Assembly: GCF_905475465.1 (NCBI RefSeq)
Contig: NC_062242.1
Coordinates: 11,435,501-11,499,500 of the forward strand
Reading direction: 5' to 3'
DNA: 64,000 nt
Source: Pieris napi
Taxonomy: Eukaryota > Arthropoda > Insecta > Lepidoptera > Pieridae
The notes beneath the pieces are model-generated. The model was not told where the DNA came from. It saw only the letters and a list, made by a program, of their open reading frames with translations, and ran no database searches. Both the position numbers and the translations under genes were made by a program. Shown here in pieces: positions 22,589 to 34,429 of the stretch; position 1 is the first letter of the stretch; the number at the start of each line of letters is the position of its first letter.

Positions 22589-22797
22589 AATCAGTGGCGC
22601 TACAACCTCTTTAGGTCCTGGCCTCAGATTTCTGGATCTGTTTCATGATCATTTTTAAATCTAATATATATATATATAAATAAGTAGGTGATCAGCCTCC
22701 TCGTTCCGTTCGAGCAAATGTTAAATGCGCATATAGAAAGAAAGTCCATTGGTTCACAGCCGCGGATCGAACCTACGACCTCAGATATGAGAGTCGC
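22589..22797 (-). mobile_element. tRNA-derived SINE, truncated
   Basis: From CAGTGGCGCTACAACCTCTT to CGACCTCAGATATGAGAGTC. It matches the reverse complement of the 1738 SINE with a TATATA expansion in the middle and loss of the tRNA head end. Confidence 0.8.
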
Positions 22798-23329
22798 CTT
22801 TTCTATTTTACTAAATACATATATTATTTGTTTTACTAAATTGGTTTCTACAAAGTTCTATTTAGATATGTGGTCCTTGAATAACCTGAAGACAAGATTA
22901 GTGACACTTTCGTATTTCTATTTCTAGACTGCTAAAATAAAATCCATAATTATATCCCAAACGCGTGTGATGTATTTGATTACATAATGTGATGAGTTAA
23001 TATTCTAATGAATTAAACGGACGGAAAACTACAGCTAAGTTATAATTAAGAAATACCATGGGGAAAATGTTATGGAATTATCATTTATTTGGTCACCAAT
23101 CGGGAAAAGGGAAAATTTGGCCGTAAAATATATAGTTAAATAAACTTTAGTACGTAGCAATAAAGACGCAATTACAATGCTCATAAACACAAAGTGATAA
23201 CGATCTCTGTAACTCACTTTTCGAACTCTCACAGCTGACAGCTGTTTTCACAGCGGCGGTCGCGCACAAATCTTCATTTTGTAATAAGACCCCTTATGAA
23301 CCGCCATACTGGTACAAATGACCCACTAT

Positions 23330-23540
23330 TTTGTGTCACTATCTACCGGTCTAACAGTAATTATTTATTTTTTTACACATATCACCATTGTCTATGCTTG
23401 AAAACGAAATGCATTTTCGAGGATCCCTACTGAATACGTTTATGTACTACATATTATTTTTGAGAGCTTTGCTTACTTTTGCTGACAAGAGGAAAGGGGG
23501 GGGGGGGCATAAATTGCACTAAATCTGCTTACGCCATACT
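23330..23540. mobile_element. MITE family 2 with poly-G tract, copy 1
   Basis: Shares GTCTATGCTTGAAAACGAAA, GAGAGCTTTGCTTACTTTTG and a long G run with the reverse complement of 41825-42097. Confidence 0.65.
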
Positions 23541-23954
23541 TGCACTAGCATGAGGAGAAATGGTAGATCATATAAAAATAACATATAACAGAGGAATTAG
23601 ATTTGGTCGACCAAATAACTATGAGACAACTATGTTAAATTTAGGAACTATACTTTTTGAGCGGTAGCAGAAAGAAAATACAAAACTTACAACTAACGTT
23701 TAGTGCATGTTGGCTGCGTCCGGTATAAGTCTTACTTTTAAGGCACAACTATTTTTATTATGGGTAGAGGCTAAGGGGCATTTTAAGGCGCCTGTAATCC
23801 GCGAAGCTATTAACTTATAAAAATCATTTCAAAAAACACTTACAACTATGTCACTTCGATGCGTTTACCTTGTAATTATCGTGTTTATTACTAAAAAATA
23901 CTAAGAAATAGCTATGACATCAAGTATGAAAAAATAATCACTAAATTTATCTAT

Positions 23955-24241
23955 GGGAGCGTTCAAGTATTATGTAACAAATTTTATTTACCTTTTGTAA
24001 AACGTTACGATGCGGGTCGGGGATTGAATTACGCGTTATTGTTAATATTTGTTTCGACTTTCCAGTTCTACACCACATAATAAATAGTATAAAGAGTCAA
24101 TAGGTGTTCACAAAACGGTTTACCATTTACCCAATGGTAAACCGTTTTGTGAACACAGAAAACGTTACGGCGCGTTACATGGGGGGGGGGGGGGTCCAAT
24201 AATCTCCAAAAATTGCGTGACGTAATACTTGAACGCTCTCT
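23955..24241. mobile_element. MITE GGGAGCGTTCAAGTATTA family, with poly-G and internal hairpin
   Basis: Ends are inverted: GGGAGCGTTCAAGTATTATG at the left, CGTAATACTTGAACGCTCTC at the right. An internal near-perfect hairpin lies at 24104-24156 (arms around GTGTTCACAAAACGGTTTAC). Other copies are at 6430 and 31293. Confidence 0.85.
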
Positions 24242-24243
24242 AT

Positions 24244-25120
24244 AGTAATGCAAAAAGTTTCTATACCAGTGTTTCCCAACGAGACCACTCATAAAATATC
24301 AAATGTAATTACATAGAAAAATCTTTACTAAAATTATTTGTCATTTGAATATCAGTTTTTCATTATATTTTGAAAACTTACATATTCTTCAACAAATTCC
24401 TAGTAATTTCTTCCTTAAACTCAACATTAACGTTTGTTACGTGAACAATTAAATTTTTTAATATTCAAAATTATGTTGTTATACAAGTTTTAAGTATGCT
24501 GAGGCGAGCATGTCACAATAAAGGCTAGGAAACACTGTTCTATACAATAATTTTGACGTAAATGGAGTTGATTTTTAGTTTTTAATTATAGACTGCATAC
24601 TTATCAAATAAGAATATCGCTACATCTCAACATCCGATGTCTGCATCTTGTGTTCCTGCAGACTTCTGTGCCTGACAAACGCACATTAACTTAAATGCGC
24701 ATCAATTAACTTTTTAGTAATATATTCCTATACAAAACAACGCATCGATGACGAAGTACATGTCGACAATGCGCCAAAGTTATTGTTAACTAAAACTTAA
24801 CACTAAAACGCACAACACTTTTGTCTGTCTGTCTGCATCAATGCAGGTCCTCGTCTGTCAAAAGAAACGTCCTGTTATAATCTGTTATATATTAGAATTA
24901 TATAAATACTTTTTGAAAATTTAATAACGAATATTTTAAGTGTCCTGTATAATCAGTTAAGAAAATTCCAGAAGGAATTTCGTGTTCAATTATTAAAAAT
25001 GTTTTTATATATTTAACTCATATCAAACCGCTAAATCGTAAGTAAGGGAAAAATAATAGTTTTTTTTTTTTCATTTTATGGTTGTTTGTATTAACACTGT
25101 TTATTGTATCTAGTTGATTT
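24244..25120 (+). other. Intergenic DNA, no gene seen
   Basis: AT-rich. A hAT-like end (CAGTGTTTCCCAACGAG) near 24268 may mark a degraded element. No coding frame recognised. Confidence 0.4.
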
Positions 25121-25121
25121 T

Positions 25122-25590
25122 TTTATAGAACAGGGGGCAAACGGGCAGGAGGCTCACATGATGTTTAGTGATACCGCCGCCCATGGTACTCAATGCCAAA
25201 GGGCTCGCGAGTGCGTTGCCGGCCTTTTAATAATTGGTACGCTCTTTTCTTGAAGGACCCTAAGTCGCTGGTCGTGTCCACATGTTATAGGAACGACACC
25301 GCTTTTTAAATTTTTGTATGTATGTCAATTTATATCCTGTTTGTCCTAATTTTGTGGTCCAAATAAAAATAAAGAAAATCCACCCGTATCACCTCGATGT
25401 CCGTCGTTCCACTTTTTGCCGCGCACCTCTGTGTGGAACCAGCTACCTACAGAAGTATTTCCGAATCAATTCGACTTTGGGTCCGTAGAGCGTACCAATT
25501 CTTAAAAGGCCGGCAACACACTTGCTAGTCTCCTCTGGCATTGAGAGAGTCTATGGGCGGTATCACTTAATAGCCGTTAGCTACATAATT
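25122..25590. mobile_element. Two LINE 3' ends in inverted orientation
   Basis: 25122-25270 is the CR1/Zenon-like 3' end on the minus strand (GGCAGGAGGCTCAC, GTGCGTTGCCGGCC). 25380-25590 is the same LINE region on the plus strand (CACCCGTATCACCTCGATGT, TGGAACCAGCTACC). About 110 bases of other DNA separates them. Confidence 0.8.
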
Positions 25591-25650
25591 GTGTATTATT
25601 AAAATGTGTAGTGTCAGTAAGTATGTGTGTATGTTTGTTAACTTACGGTG

Positions 25651-28600
25651 CTATTGCGGCGTGGTGGGCGACGAAGAGCGCGAGTGCACGGCAAGCGACT
25701 GTTGCAACGCGGCCGGCGTCAGCCATTCCCTAGCACAACACACAACTATTATATAATATAGCATTTTGAGCTATAGCGGTTAAAAAAAAAAGCAAAATAG
25801 CATATTGTGAAAAAGCATAACGAAAATGAAATTTTGTTCATTTCTAAAGTTGTTTTTCATTAATGCGTTACATACGGAAAAGCTTAAAAAATAAAACTAC
25901 AGGCCTCAGATTTTTATATCTGTTTCATATTCAATCGTCATAATTGGCATGTAGGTGATCAGCCTCCTGACACACACTGTCGACTTTTTGGGTCTAAGGC
26001 CGGTTTGCTTACGATGTTTTCCTTCACCCATCGAACAAATGTCATTGAAAGAAAGTCTATTGGTGCACAGCCGAATCGAAGCTACGACCTCAGGGATGAG
26101 CCACTAGGCCAACACTGCTCTGCAGAAAAGCAGTACACAAAAGCATATTTTTTTAGTTACAGCTTTTAATAATTGCGAAGCGGTTTTAGCGTTCCTATAA
26201 GATTGTTTTGCCCCATATTGTTTTTGGAAGTCTAACTTGGCAGTGGAGATATGATCTTAAAAGACTTAATTTTTCTACGTCTACGATCGCGATAATGTTC
26301 TTTTTTGTATATGAGGAGAAAACTATCCAATATACAAAAAAGAAAATAAACACGGCACACAGATTTCTTTATATAAATACTTGACAAACTTCTTCCAAAG
26401 TAGTTTCTTTCTTTTGACTTTTTTGTATGGTGTGGCTTTTATGTACATTAATTATATGTATACACAAATTTACCATAAAATATATACATAGTATTCATGC
26501 TAAGTTGTATTTATGCTATACAAATGATATGTAGCTTTAATACATTTAATATACAAAGCTTTAGTCTAACGCCATCTAGTGTTAGTAGTCGACGCATTTT
26601 AAACTGAGTCGTCGGGCAATAAATGTCACTGACAGTAGGAATGTGCACGCAATGCAACCCGTTATCGATACTTAACTACCTGCGCACGCTTTCTGACTCC
26701 TGATTGGTCGTTACGAGTCAGCGTTATTGTTTTTCAATAAATAAAAGAATTTTGAGCTACTGCATAGATTTTATCGCGGGCTTTGAGCGCGGCGACCGAA
26801 TCAAGAAATTCCGTAACGAAAATAAAAACCTAACACATAATGACGTAATATAGGTGCGGACAATACGCGTTAGAGTGAGACAGAACGCATACTGCGTATT
26901 CACATCTCTCTGACGAGATCGGTGACGTATGAGAGTAGTGAGACAGACTATATAGGCGTGTTAGTCTGAGTCTGGTGCTAGATTGAATTAATATCAAAGA
27001 AAATATATAGCATAAATAAATGATTATAATTGCATAAGTTGATAAAAAATGCTAAACAATAGCTTTACCGCGGCAGTCCCCGAGTGCCACACGTTTTTTG
27101 CTAAGACACTAATTACATTAGTGAAGAATTTATTTTCTAACATGGTTTTGAAGAAATGAAATGGTGACATTTATCTTACAAATTAAAAGCCTATTAATTC
27201 CTATTAATACTTAACATAATTTAACATATCGATCGTACGTATCCCGTTATCGATATGCACCTCTACAATTCTTCGCACATCTCTACACATATCCATACCT
27301 GTAAGTGCGAGCGAGACAGACAGATAATATGATTTATGACCCGAAGCCTCAGTTCATAATGCGTCGACTGTAGTGAAAGCAATGAAAAAGCACTAACTTG
27401 GGCAAACACCTCTGTAAGAAGGGCACGCAGGAGCTGACATACGCGAGGCGATTCACCCACGACGGGATGTCTTTATCACATAAGGCCTGAAAATTAAAAA
27501 AAATAAATGAATATCACCTAACACCTTCTATCTTCTTTGCCGATGAGTAGGGATGTCTACCGATTCAAATTTAATGACGTGGAATAAGTGATACCTGTAA
27601 CATAGGGTGCGTCCACATCTACGTAGTCGGTCCCAAAGTTCTGTCATAAATGGAAATAAAGATAAAAACAAAACTACTGATCAGTATTTAATGAGTGATA
27701 TATCAATTCATAGTACAATAATTAAGGAATAGAAATAGCATAAAAATATTCAAAATGACCTCCCTTATTTTTAATACAGGCCCTTAAACGCCGCGGCCAG
27801 TCATCTATCGAAGCACGCACCATATTTATGTCGATTTCAGTCTGTGATTTTTTTAAAGATTACTTCAGAATCTCCAAATATTTATGTGGTATAGCACAGA
27901 CCTTCCTCTCTCAGACCTGCTAAAATTTATAGTCCAAAGGATTAAGGTTCGGACTGGAGTAAGACCAATCCTCATGTATAATTAAGTCGATGTTTTGACG
28001 CTCAAACCAGGCTTTAGTGGTCTTGGCTTTGTATGCAGGCGAAGAGTCCTGCTGGAACACGAAGTGATGTCCCGCAAATAGGGTGCTGGACAGGTCTTTG
28101 ACAAGGCGATCCAAAACCGTCTCTTGGTACACTTTACCACTGGTTTTGACCCCCTATTCGCAAAAATAAACCTCAGTTTGCCCAGATAGGACATTCCCAA
28201 CTAGACCATTACTGATGATAGATGATGACCATGTTGCATCCTTGGAACTTTATTTTCAGCTTCTTCAGAACTCCTAGAGTACACTGTATCATTTTCTTTA
28301 TTGTACTCGTCTTCAATATCGAAAATTTTTTCGTCCGTAAAGAGGATATTACGGTGTCGGTTTTTCGCGTACCGCTTAAATAACACCCGCGATCTCTTAA
28401 GCCTTATTGCTTTTAGACGAGCATTAAGCAAGTTCCTACTCTTTTTTTGTATGCTCGTAGACCAAGATCTTCATTTAAACCCTTTTTCACTGTTTTCCTA
28501 CTGACACCCATCTGCATAGCCATCAACTTCTGATTTCGGACAGGATTTCTTACTATCCGCGCCTTGATAGCTTTGATTACTGCTGATGTTCTTGCGGAGC

Positions 28601-31600
28601 GTGGCCGGCCAGTTCTTTCTCTTATCCTCAACACTGGAGACTTCAAGGTACCTATCAATAGTACCGTACACAAACCTAAGCGTTATATTCAAATTTTTGA
28701 GCAACTTGAAAATGGTACTCGGCGAGTGCCCACAGCGGTGCAACGCAATAACAACTATTCGGTTTTCTTTCAATGTCCACTCCATCGTGAAAAATTACGG
28801 AAAGTTATTGTTTTTTGTTTTAAAACAATAGTCAAACATTCCAAAATAGAATGCAATAATTTTTTTATAAAATCCTCCTCGAAATTTAGAAATAATGTGC
28901 CAGTGACAGAACTTTGGGACCAACTACGTAGCGAATACTGACTACTGAGTCAGTGAACGGAACTAAGCGCGAGAACTGAGAATCTGCGCGCAGATGGCGC
29001 GCCTTTTACGAGCTTTGCATGAGTTGCGCTAAAGAGGCGAGAGACCCAAACCATTGCCGTGACTGCACGCGCGCAACTCGCAAACGGCTCGCGAGCTGCA
29101 TTCGTGGCGCATTCGCCAGATGTGGATGCACCATTACATTCCATAATAGACATATTTTATTTTTTATACTGGTTATAATGTATGTACGTCTACATCGATC
29201 ATTACCAAACTCCGCATACGGACTCGCCTATCTACCATATGCCTACAGCGAATTGTATCTTATTGAGGCTATGAGAACTTGGAGAAACTGATCGTGGTTG
29301 ATATCACAGAAAGCAAGATCACATCGCCGTTCACCAACCAGACGGACCGATCAAGTGAAAGACTCATCGTCCTCAAAACTGAACACTGTCATAAGAGAAG
29401 CGCTGGACAGAAACCGGTGGAAACAGATAGTCTACTCCAGATGTTTCCTTGCTGACATGAGCTGCCGATTAAAGAGAGAGATAATGTCTTCAACAAGTTT
29501 CAATCACAGGGCAATAGATGACGTTAATATTAAGATTTAGGCTATTATCATAATATTTAAACTATAGGCTGGTTCGACATTGGTTTAGTTAATATAAGAG
29601 TGTCCGAGGTGTAGTCGTAAGATCTATCTTACGCTTAAAAGGAGTAAGAATATCCATAGCGTTAAATAACCTGCAGCATGAGCACACCCCACATATAGGC
29701 AGCGGCACGTAAGTCTAGCGCTGGCCGATACGTGGAGGGGATTGCTGCGCATGTGTACTGTCGCGCGGGGGACAAAATGCGACTGGAGAGCCAATCGACG
29801 CTCTTCATTCCGCAAGACCCCCTCAGGTACCTTATTTTTTACTCCTGCGCAATAACGGTCAGCGCTAGAGTTTCGTGCCGCTACTTGTACACCCTCACGT
29901 ACATAGCAACACAGCCGAATTAGGTTAAAAGTATTTAATAATTTTTATTGATTTTTCCTTTCGTAAATGTTCGAACCATTACGTATATATTATTAATGCC
30001 ATCTTTGGCTACATATTTAGTATCATTGTTTTGTTGTTAGCTATAGGATTACGAAATAACTAAATAAAAACGACATTACAATTATTCTAAGGAAAATTAA
30101 TGTTCCATCCATGTTTTAGTGACGAGAAACTGATCCTGCATCCACTAAAATCCAGAATCAACTTTACAAGTTGGTTTTATTAATTAAATTTAGTGTAATT
30201 ACTTACCAAACAAAAGGCAGATGTGAAGTGATTACAATTATTGTTCATTAGATGATACCTGAAACAAACATACATTTTAAGTTCCTGTTTTTTTTATGTT
30301 TCATTCTTTTAAAAAATATTTTTAACTATTTATATTAACTAGATGAACTCGTGAACTTATCAACTACATATATTTGTATCAAAACGTAATACCAGACCAA
30401 AGACAACCTCAAACTACAGCCATGAAACACACATTTCTGACGGCACCACCTAGCTATACGACAACCAAGTGACACTTCTTTATAAAGTTTTTTTCTAATT
30501 GTTTCATAATTTGAAATCATTTCTTAACTAATAAAAATACGTATAGTGGTACCTCGACATACGCGGCCCTAATATACGAGTATTTTTTTTGAGAAAAAGC
30601 TTGCCAACGCTTGGCACACTGAGACATTGGTAAAAACAAACACAAAATACAATTTTTAATGTGACAAGCACTTATAGGCAAACATGACATACATATAGAG
30701 ATCATATAGAGATTAATAAACAATAAAAAAAAATAAAAAAAAACAATTACTTATCAAAGAAAAAATTCTAATTACAAAAAACTAAACAAAAATCCATTTT
30801 ATAGTATTTTGAGATACTAGCTACACACTACGCTAACAGTTTATCGCACCAGACTAGACCGGTCTAGACAGGTAATCAGCCAGACGTCAGTTTGGGTCTA
30901 AGGCAAGCCGGTTTCCTGACGTTGTTTTCCTTCATCGTTCGAGCAAATGTTTAACATTGAAAGAAAGTCTATTGGTGCACAGCCGGGGAATGAACCTACG
31001 AGCTCAGGGATATGAGTCGTAAGCTAAAGCCACTAGGCCAACACTGCTCGGCGGCTTTGGCATCAATAACTAACCCCTATTTTTAACAGTATCTAATACT
31101 TCGTTATAGAAATCATCTGTCACTAACACTTTCTTTTACTTTGTTTAAACTACAGTACTAACCTGTCACCCCGGAATTGCTTGCCTAGTTCAGTAACAAG
31201 CCTCCGTACTTCCTCTTCACTGAAGTCTGTATATCCTATATGTACACTTTGTCTGTAAGTTAGAAGATTTATCTTCATTAATTATACACGTTGGGGAGCG
31301 TTCAAGTATTACGTAACGAATTTTGGGGGGGTCCTTTTGTAAACCGTTACGATGCGGGATGCGGGGCGGGGATTGAATTACGAGTTATTGTTAATATTAT
31401 TTTCAACTTTCCAGTACTTTACACCACATAATGGTACCATTTAGGTATAAAGAGTCTCGGGTACAGAAAAACGTTACGGCATGTTACATGGGGGATCAAT
31501 AATCTCCCTTGAGCTTAAAAAAAGGTTCGCAGGCCAGCAACTAAATGACCTGTCAGCTCATTTCTTTTTGTTTAAATTCTCACCAAAAAAAGTCTGTAAA

Positions 31601-33674
31601 GTCCGTTTACGGACGATAGTTTAACGTGACAATGTCATAACAAAACTTTCATCTTCTTGAATGTCTTCGACTGGAAGATAGATAGATGCGATTAATAAGC
31701 CGATGTCACGTCAAAAGTTTAGATAAAGATGTTTTCTTTTTTTTTTACGTGTCTAATAAATCGATGAACGCCGGCTACACGCACGAAAAAGTATGACTTA
31801 TTGTCCCGTTACGCTCATTGTACGCTTGCGCCCCATTTTTTTCTCTTCCACTCGAAGACTTAAGTATGCAATCATTTCATAAATTTTTGTTGTAACGTTG
31901 TCACGATTAACCATCGTCCGTAAACCGACTTTACAGATAACCATTTATTTAATTACAGATAAAAAATAATTTTGAATAAAATAAACAAAAGTTTATTCAA
32001 GGAAATGGAATGAATGACACTTTACCTGAAACGAAATTGTTCGCCCAATTCCCGCTCGTCGCGTGGTGTTATCTCAAACACGCCCGTGAACGCGTACGGA
32101 TGGCCCCCATACGCCCATTCCGAACCGTGTACTTGGACCCCACTGTGAAATACACCCACCCCAGCACCGGCTGTATACCTACATACACAATAATCTCTAT
32201 TCAAAAAAGCTTATCATCATTATATTTGACAGTTTCTAGTTAATTAATATGAAGATACTAAAAGTACCCGACAGACGTCCTCCTGCATGATATTTCAAGC
32301 GATTAGGATATTAAACAAAGTAAGAAAGTACCGACTGCAGCGCCATCTGCCGGGCTGTTTTGTGAATCTAAACCATCCAGGGAGTCTCCCAAACGCATAC
32401 AAAAAATTCATGCAAATCGGTGCAGCCGTTTAAGAGTTCAGTGTCATACACACGTACAGTAGAATTATATATATATATATAAAGATGTAAATAAATGAAT
32501 TGACGCGTAGCAAATTATAATTATTTTATTTAAGCGCCTAGACTACTGTTTTCCAACCTTCTTTGGACATATACCCCACCTTAGCCTTTATAAAATTCTT
32601 ATGGGGCGTATACGGGGCATACGCGGGGGGGGGGGGGGGGTATGCAACATACATAATTTTTAATATTAAAATATTATAATTTTATTAAATTATAATTACC
32701 GTGCTTTGTGGTAAGTAAATTTTCAAAAAATTATAAAAAACTGAAATTAAAATTGCAAATAATTTGAATAAATTTTCAAATAGCTCCTTAACAATCAAAT
32801 TGTCCCCATGTGGGGCGTGGGTCCCACGTTCGAAACCCTGGCTTTGACTCTTTTCGCATAGACTATTATGTTGTTGTTTTAGGCTATTTACTAGCGATGC
32901 AATACGGAAAATATTACTATACGGCCTCAAAAAGATTATTTTCCGATGGGAATGTACAAACAGAAAAACGAAATCGCGTAATGCCTGAGAAGTTACAAAT
33001 GTTTTAAACAAATATTTATCAGTGTCAATTATTAAATATCTTAGTAAAAATAAGTGTGTCTCTATTATTATTTATTGCGTTTTTGAATATAGTAGTATTC
33101 TTTGCATTACTAATATTTACTACCATAAATCATAGGTTTGATTTCCGGCGAAACACATTTTATTGGTAGGCACAATTTACTCTTGAAAAAATCAATTAAC
33201 TTAGTAGCGATACTTTAGACTTAACTAAATTTCACAACTGTATGCCCTGGACACATTGTCAGAAGGCCGCAAATACGTTGCGGGCCTTTTAAGAATTGGT
33301 AAGCTCTTTTCTTTAAGGGCCTTAAGTCAAATTGGTTCGGAAACACTTCAGTCGGCAACAACTGCCTTAAGAAACGCTCAGTTGTCATAACGACGGTGAT
33401 ACGGATGGTATTTTGTATTCTGCCTTGATGATGAAACTCAGCTGCAGGTATAAGTCAGAACAACTCCTCAGAACACTCTCCATGGCAAATGCGGTATCTA
33501 GATGTTATAATAATTCAAACCAATATGTTAATATAAATACAATTTCGTTGCAGAGAAAACTCACCAATTCGTCCAATACATGTCGTATACATTGAGGACC
33601 ACGGGCGTTTGTCCCGGTCTTGGGGGCCGAGGCTCATTGCGTCTTGGCAGTATCGACATGCACGACGGAAACAT
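25651..33674 (-). CDS. DESI2: DESI2-like PPPDE-domain deubiquitinase/deSUMOylating isopeptidase
   Basis: Thiol isopeptidase of the PPPDE family, expected to remove ubiquitin/SUMO-type modifiers in the cytoplasm. Six coding exons on the minus strand: 33674-33565, 32178-32026, 31252-31163, 30258-30207, 27486-27398, 25729-25651 (stop TAG). They total 573 nt or 190 residues, close to the 194 of human DESI2. Motifs in order: VVLNVYDMYW; GVFHSG with the catalytic His at about 48; AYGGHPYAFTGVFEI; YHLMNNNCNHF with the catalytic Cys at about 126; IPSWVNRLAYVSSCVPFLQ; and LPKEWLTPAALQQSL near the end. His and Cys are 78 residues apart, as in the family. The ATG at 33674 is the first in frame; a second at 33659 would shorten the protein by five. 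The last exon is followed at once by a perfect GTAAGT. A mariner relic sits in intron 4 (27487-30206). Confidence 0.93.
25905..26122 (-). mobile_element. tRNA-derived SINE, antisense
   Basis: From GGCCTCAGATTTTTATATCT to CACTAGGCCAACACTGCTCT. Carries the reverse complement of box B in degraded form (CCGAATCGAAGC). In the last intron of the DESI2-like gene. Confidence 0.8.
26123..27397 (-). other. Rest of the last intron of the DESI2-like gene, no gene seen
   Basis: Holds a short hairpin at about 26302-26345 (TTTTTTGTATAT and ATATACAAAAAAG). The stretch at 26570-27000 is rich in GAGACAGA and TATCGATA motifs and is probably an old repeat. No coding frame recognised. Confidence 0.4.
27619..28931 (-). 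mobile_element. maT-like (DD37D) mariner relic with TIRs
   Basis: About 1.3 kb. The ends are inverted: CTACGTAGTCGGTCCCAAAG at the left, and CTTTGGGACCAACTACGTAG at the right, followed inward by CTGTCA. Minus-strand fragments in three frames encode parts of one transposase: ENRIVVIALHRCGHSPSTI, GRPRSARTSAVIKAIKARI, NILFTDEKIFDIED (first Asp), FVFQQDSSPAYKAKT (second Asp) and SSPNLNPLDY (third Asp). Thirty-seven residues separate the second and third Asp, the DD37D spacing of the maT family. Several frameshifts and stops show it is dead. Confidence 0.88.
29165..29545 (+). mobile_element. C-terminal relic of an RTE-like retrotransposon ORF
   Basis: The plus frame 29298-29540 encodes SHRRSPTRRTDQVKD and REALDRNRWKQIV. 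This is the arrangement (GRP-x-RWTD then DR-x-W) seen at the C-terminus of RTE-clade polyproteins. The frame upstream is broken. Confidence 0.55.
29546..30206 (-). other. Intron of the DESI2-like gene, no gene seen
   Basis: The first 350 bases are moderately GC-rich and may be further retroelement remains; the rest is AT-rich. Nothing named. Confidence 0.35.
30880..31051 (-). mobile_element. tRNA-derived SINE, antisense, shortened
   Basis: From CAGCCAGACGTCAGTTTGGG to CACTAGGCCAACACTGCTCG. Lacks the tail half of the 1738 element. Confidence 0.75.
31293..31515. mobile_element. MITE GGGGAGCGTTCAAGTATTAC family, third copy
   Basis: Left end GGAGCGTTCAAGTATTACGT, interior ACGATGCGGG, ACACCACATAATGGTACC and ACGTTACGGC. 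The right inverted end is missing after CAATAATCTCCC. Confidence 0.75.
31593..31937. mobile_element. 345-bp MITE with about 40-bp inverted ends
   Basis: Left TCTGTAAAGTCCGTTTACGG and right CCGTAAACCGACTTTACAGA are inverted, extending into GACGATAGTTTAACGTGACA and its mirror. No ORF. In intron 2 of the DESI2-like gene. Confidence 0.88.
32390..32490 (+). repeat. End of an interspersed repeat with TATATA tail
   Basis: CATGCAAATCGGTGCAGCCG then an (AT)n tail; resembles the repeat ends at 541 and 43790. Confidence 0.45.
32545..32843. mobile_element. hAT-like MITE copy with poly-G tract
   Basis: CTGTTTTCCAACCTTCTTTG at the left; AATCAAATTGTCCCCATGTG, GTGGGTCCCACGTTCGAAAC at the right. Copies of the same ends lie at 40265-40342 and 59750-60165. 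The CAGTG-TTCCCAAC type of end is typical of hAT elements. Confidence 0.6.
33240..33500 (-). mobile_element. Fragment of CR1/Zenon-like LINE 3' end
   Basis: Matches 36260-36540 on the same strand: GCGGGCCTTTTAAGAATTGG, AAACGCTCAGTTGT, GATGAAACTCAGCTGCAGGT and CTCTCCATGGCAAATGCGGT, with deletions. It lies just downstream of the first coding exon of the DESI2-like gene. Confidence 0.8.
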
Positions 33675-33692
33675 CGTGCAAATGCCGCAAGA

Positions 33693-34425
33693 CTGAAACC
33701 GGAAAGTTCTTACAGATTCGTTAGAGGGCACTGTAGTCAATAATAAACGAAATATTTTAATTAATAATTTTGTAAATTAATTGACTGATAATTGAATTTA
33801 AGAAATTATTTATTAATTTTAGGAATTAGCACTACTAAAATTAAACATTTAATGATTTAATATTTAAAATCAAGGATATCCTCAATTGTGAATATCTCAA
33901 ATTAGCTGTTGTACATGCAGCTGCTGCTCGGGAAAATATAGTAATTTCAATTTAACATCCATAATAATAATTTAGCATTATAGCATAGCAAATTCTATAG
34001 TAAATTTTCAAAATCATTTCAGTAGTTATAGACATAATTTCCCACACGTTACGTGATTTTAAAACATTTTTGAATGCATAGATAATAAGAAGAGCACATT
34101 CTATAGACAATGTACAGACTACAAATACTAAAACCCGCGTTCCAATTTTAAAAGATTTAATTACACGATGTACACTACTCTGTATAACAAAAGCCTCGCT
34201 CAATCACCAGTACTAACTACCATGCAAGTGCACTTCTACTTAGATGCAAAGTATAATGTGCAAGTCTTTATCTACAATACATTTCATTTAGTCTTTCAAT
34301 ATCCAATCGTAAAATTGATCACTGTCCATTTTATAAATCTACCAGTAAATACAGTTAGTAAGGATCTAGTATAAGATTAGATTTTATATATTCACAATTT
34401 TATATATATGATGCAGAAATGTTTC
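33693..34425 (-). other. Upstream intron of the DESI2-like gene, no gene seen
   Basis: AT-rich; ORFs are short and non-coding in character. Confidence 0.35.
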
Positions 34426-34429
34426 TTAT

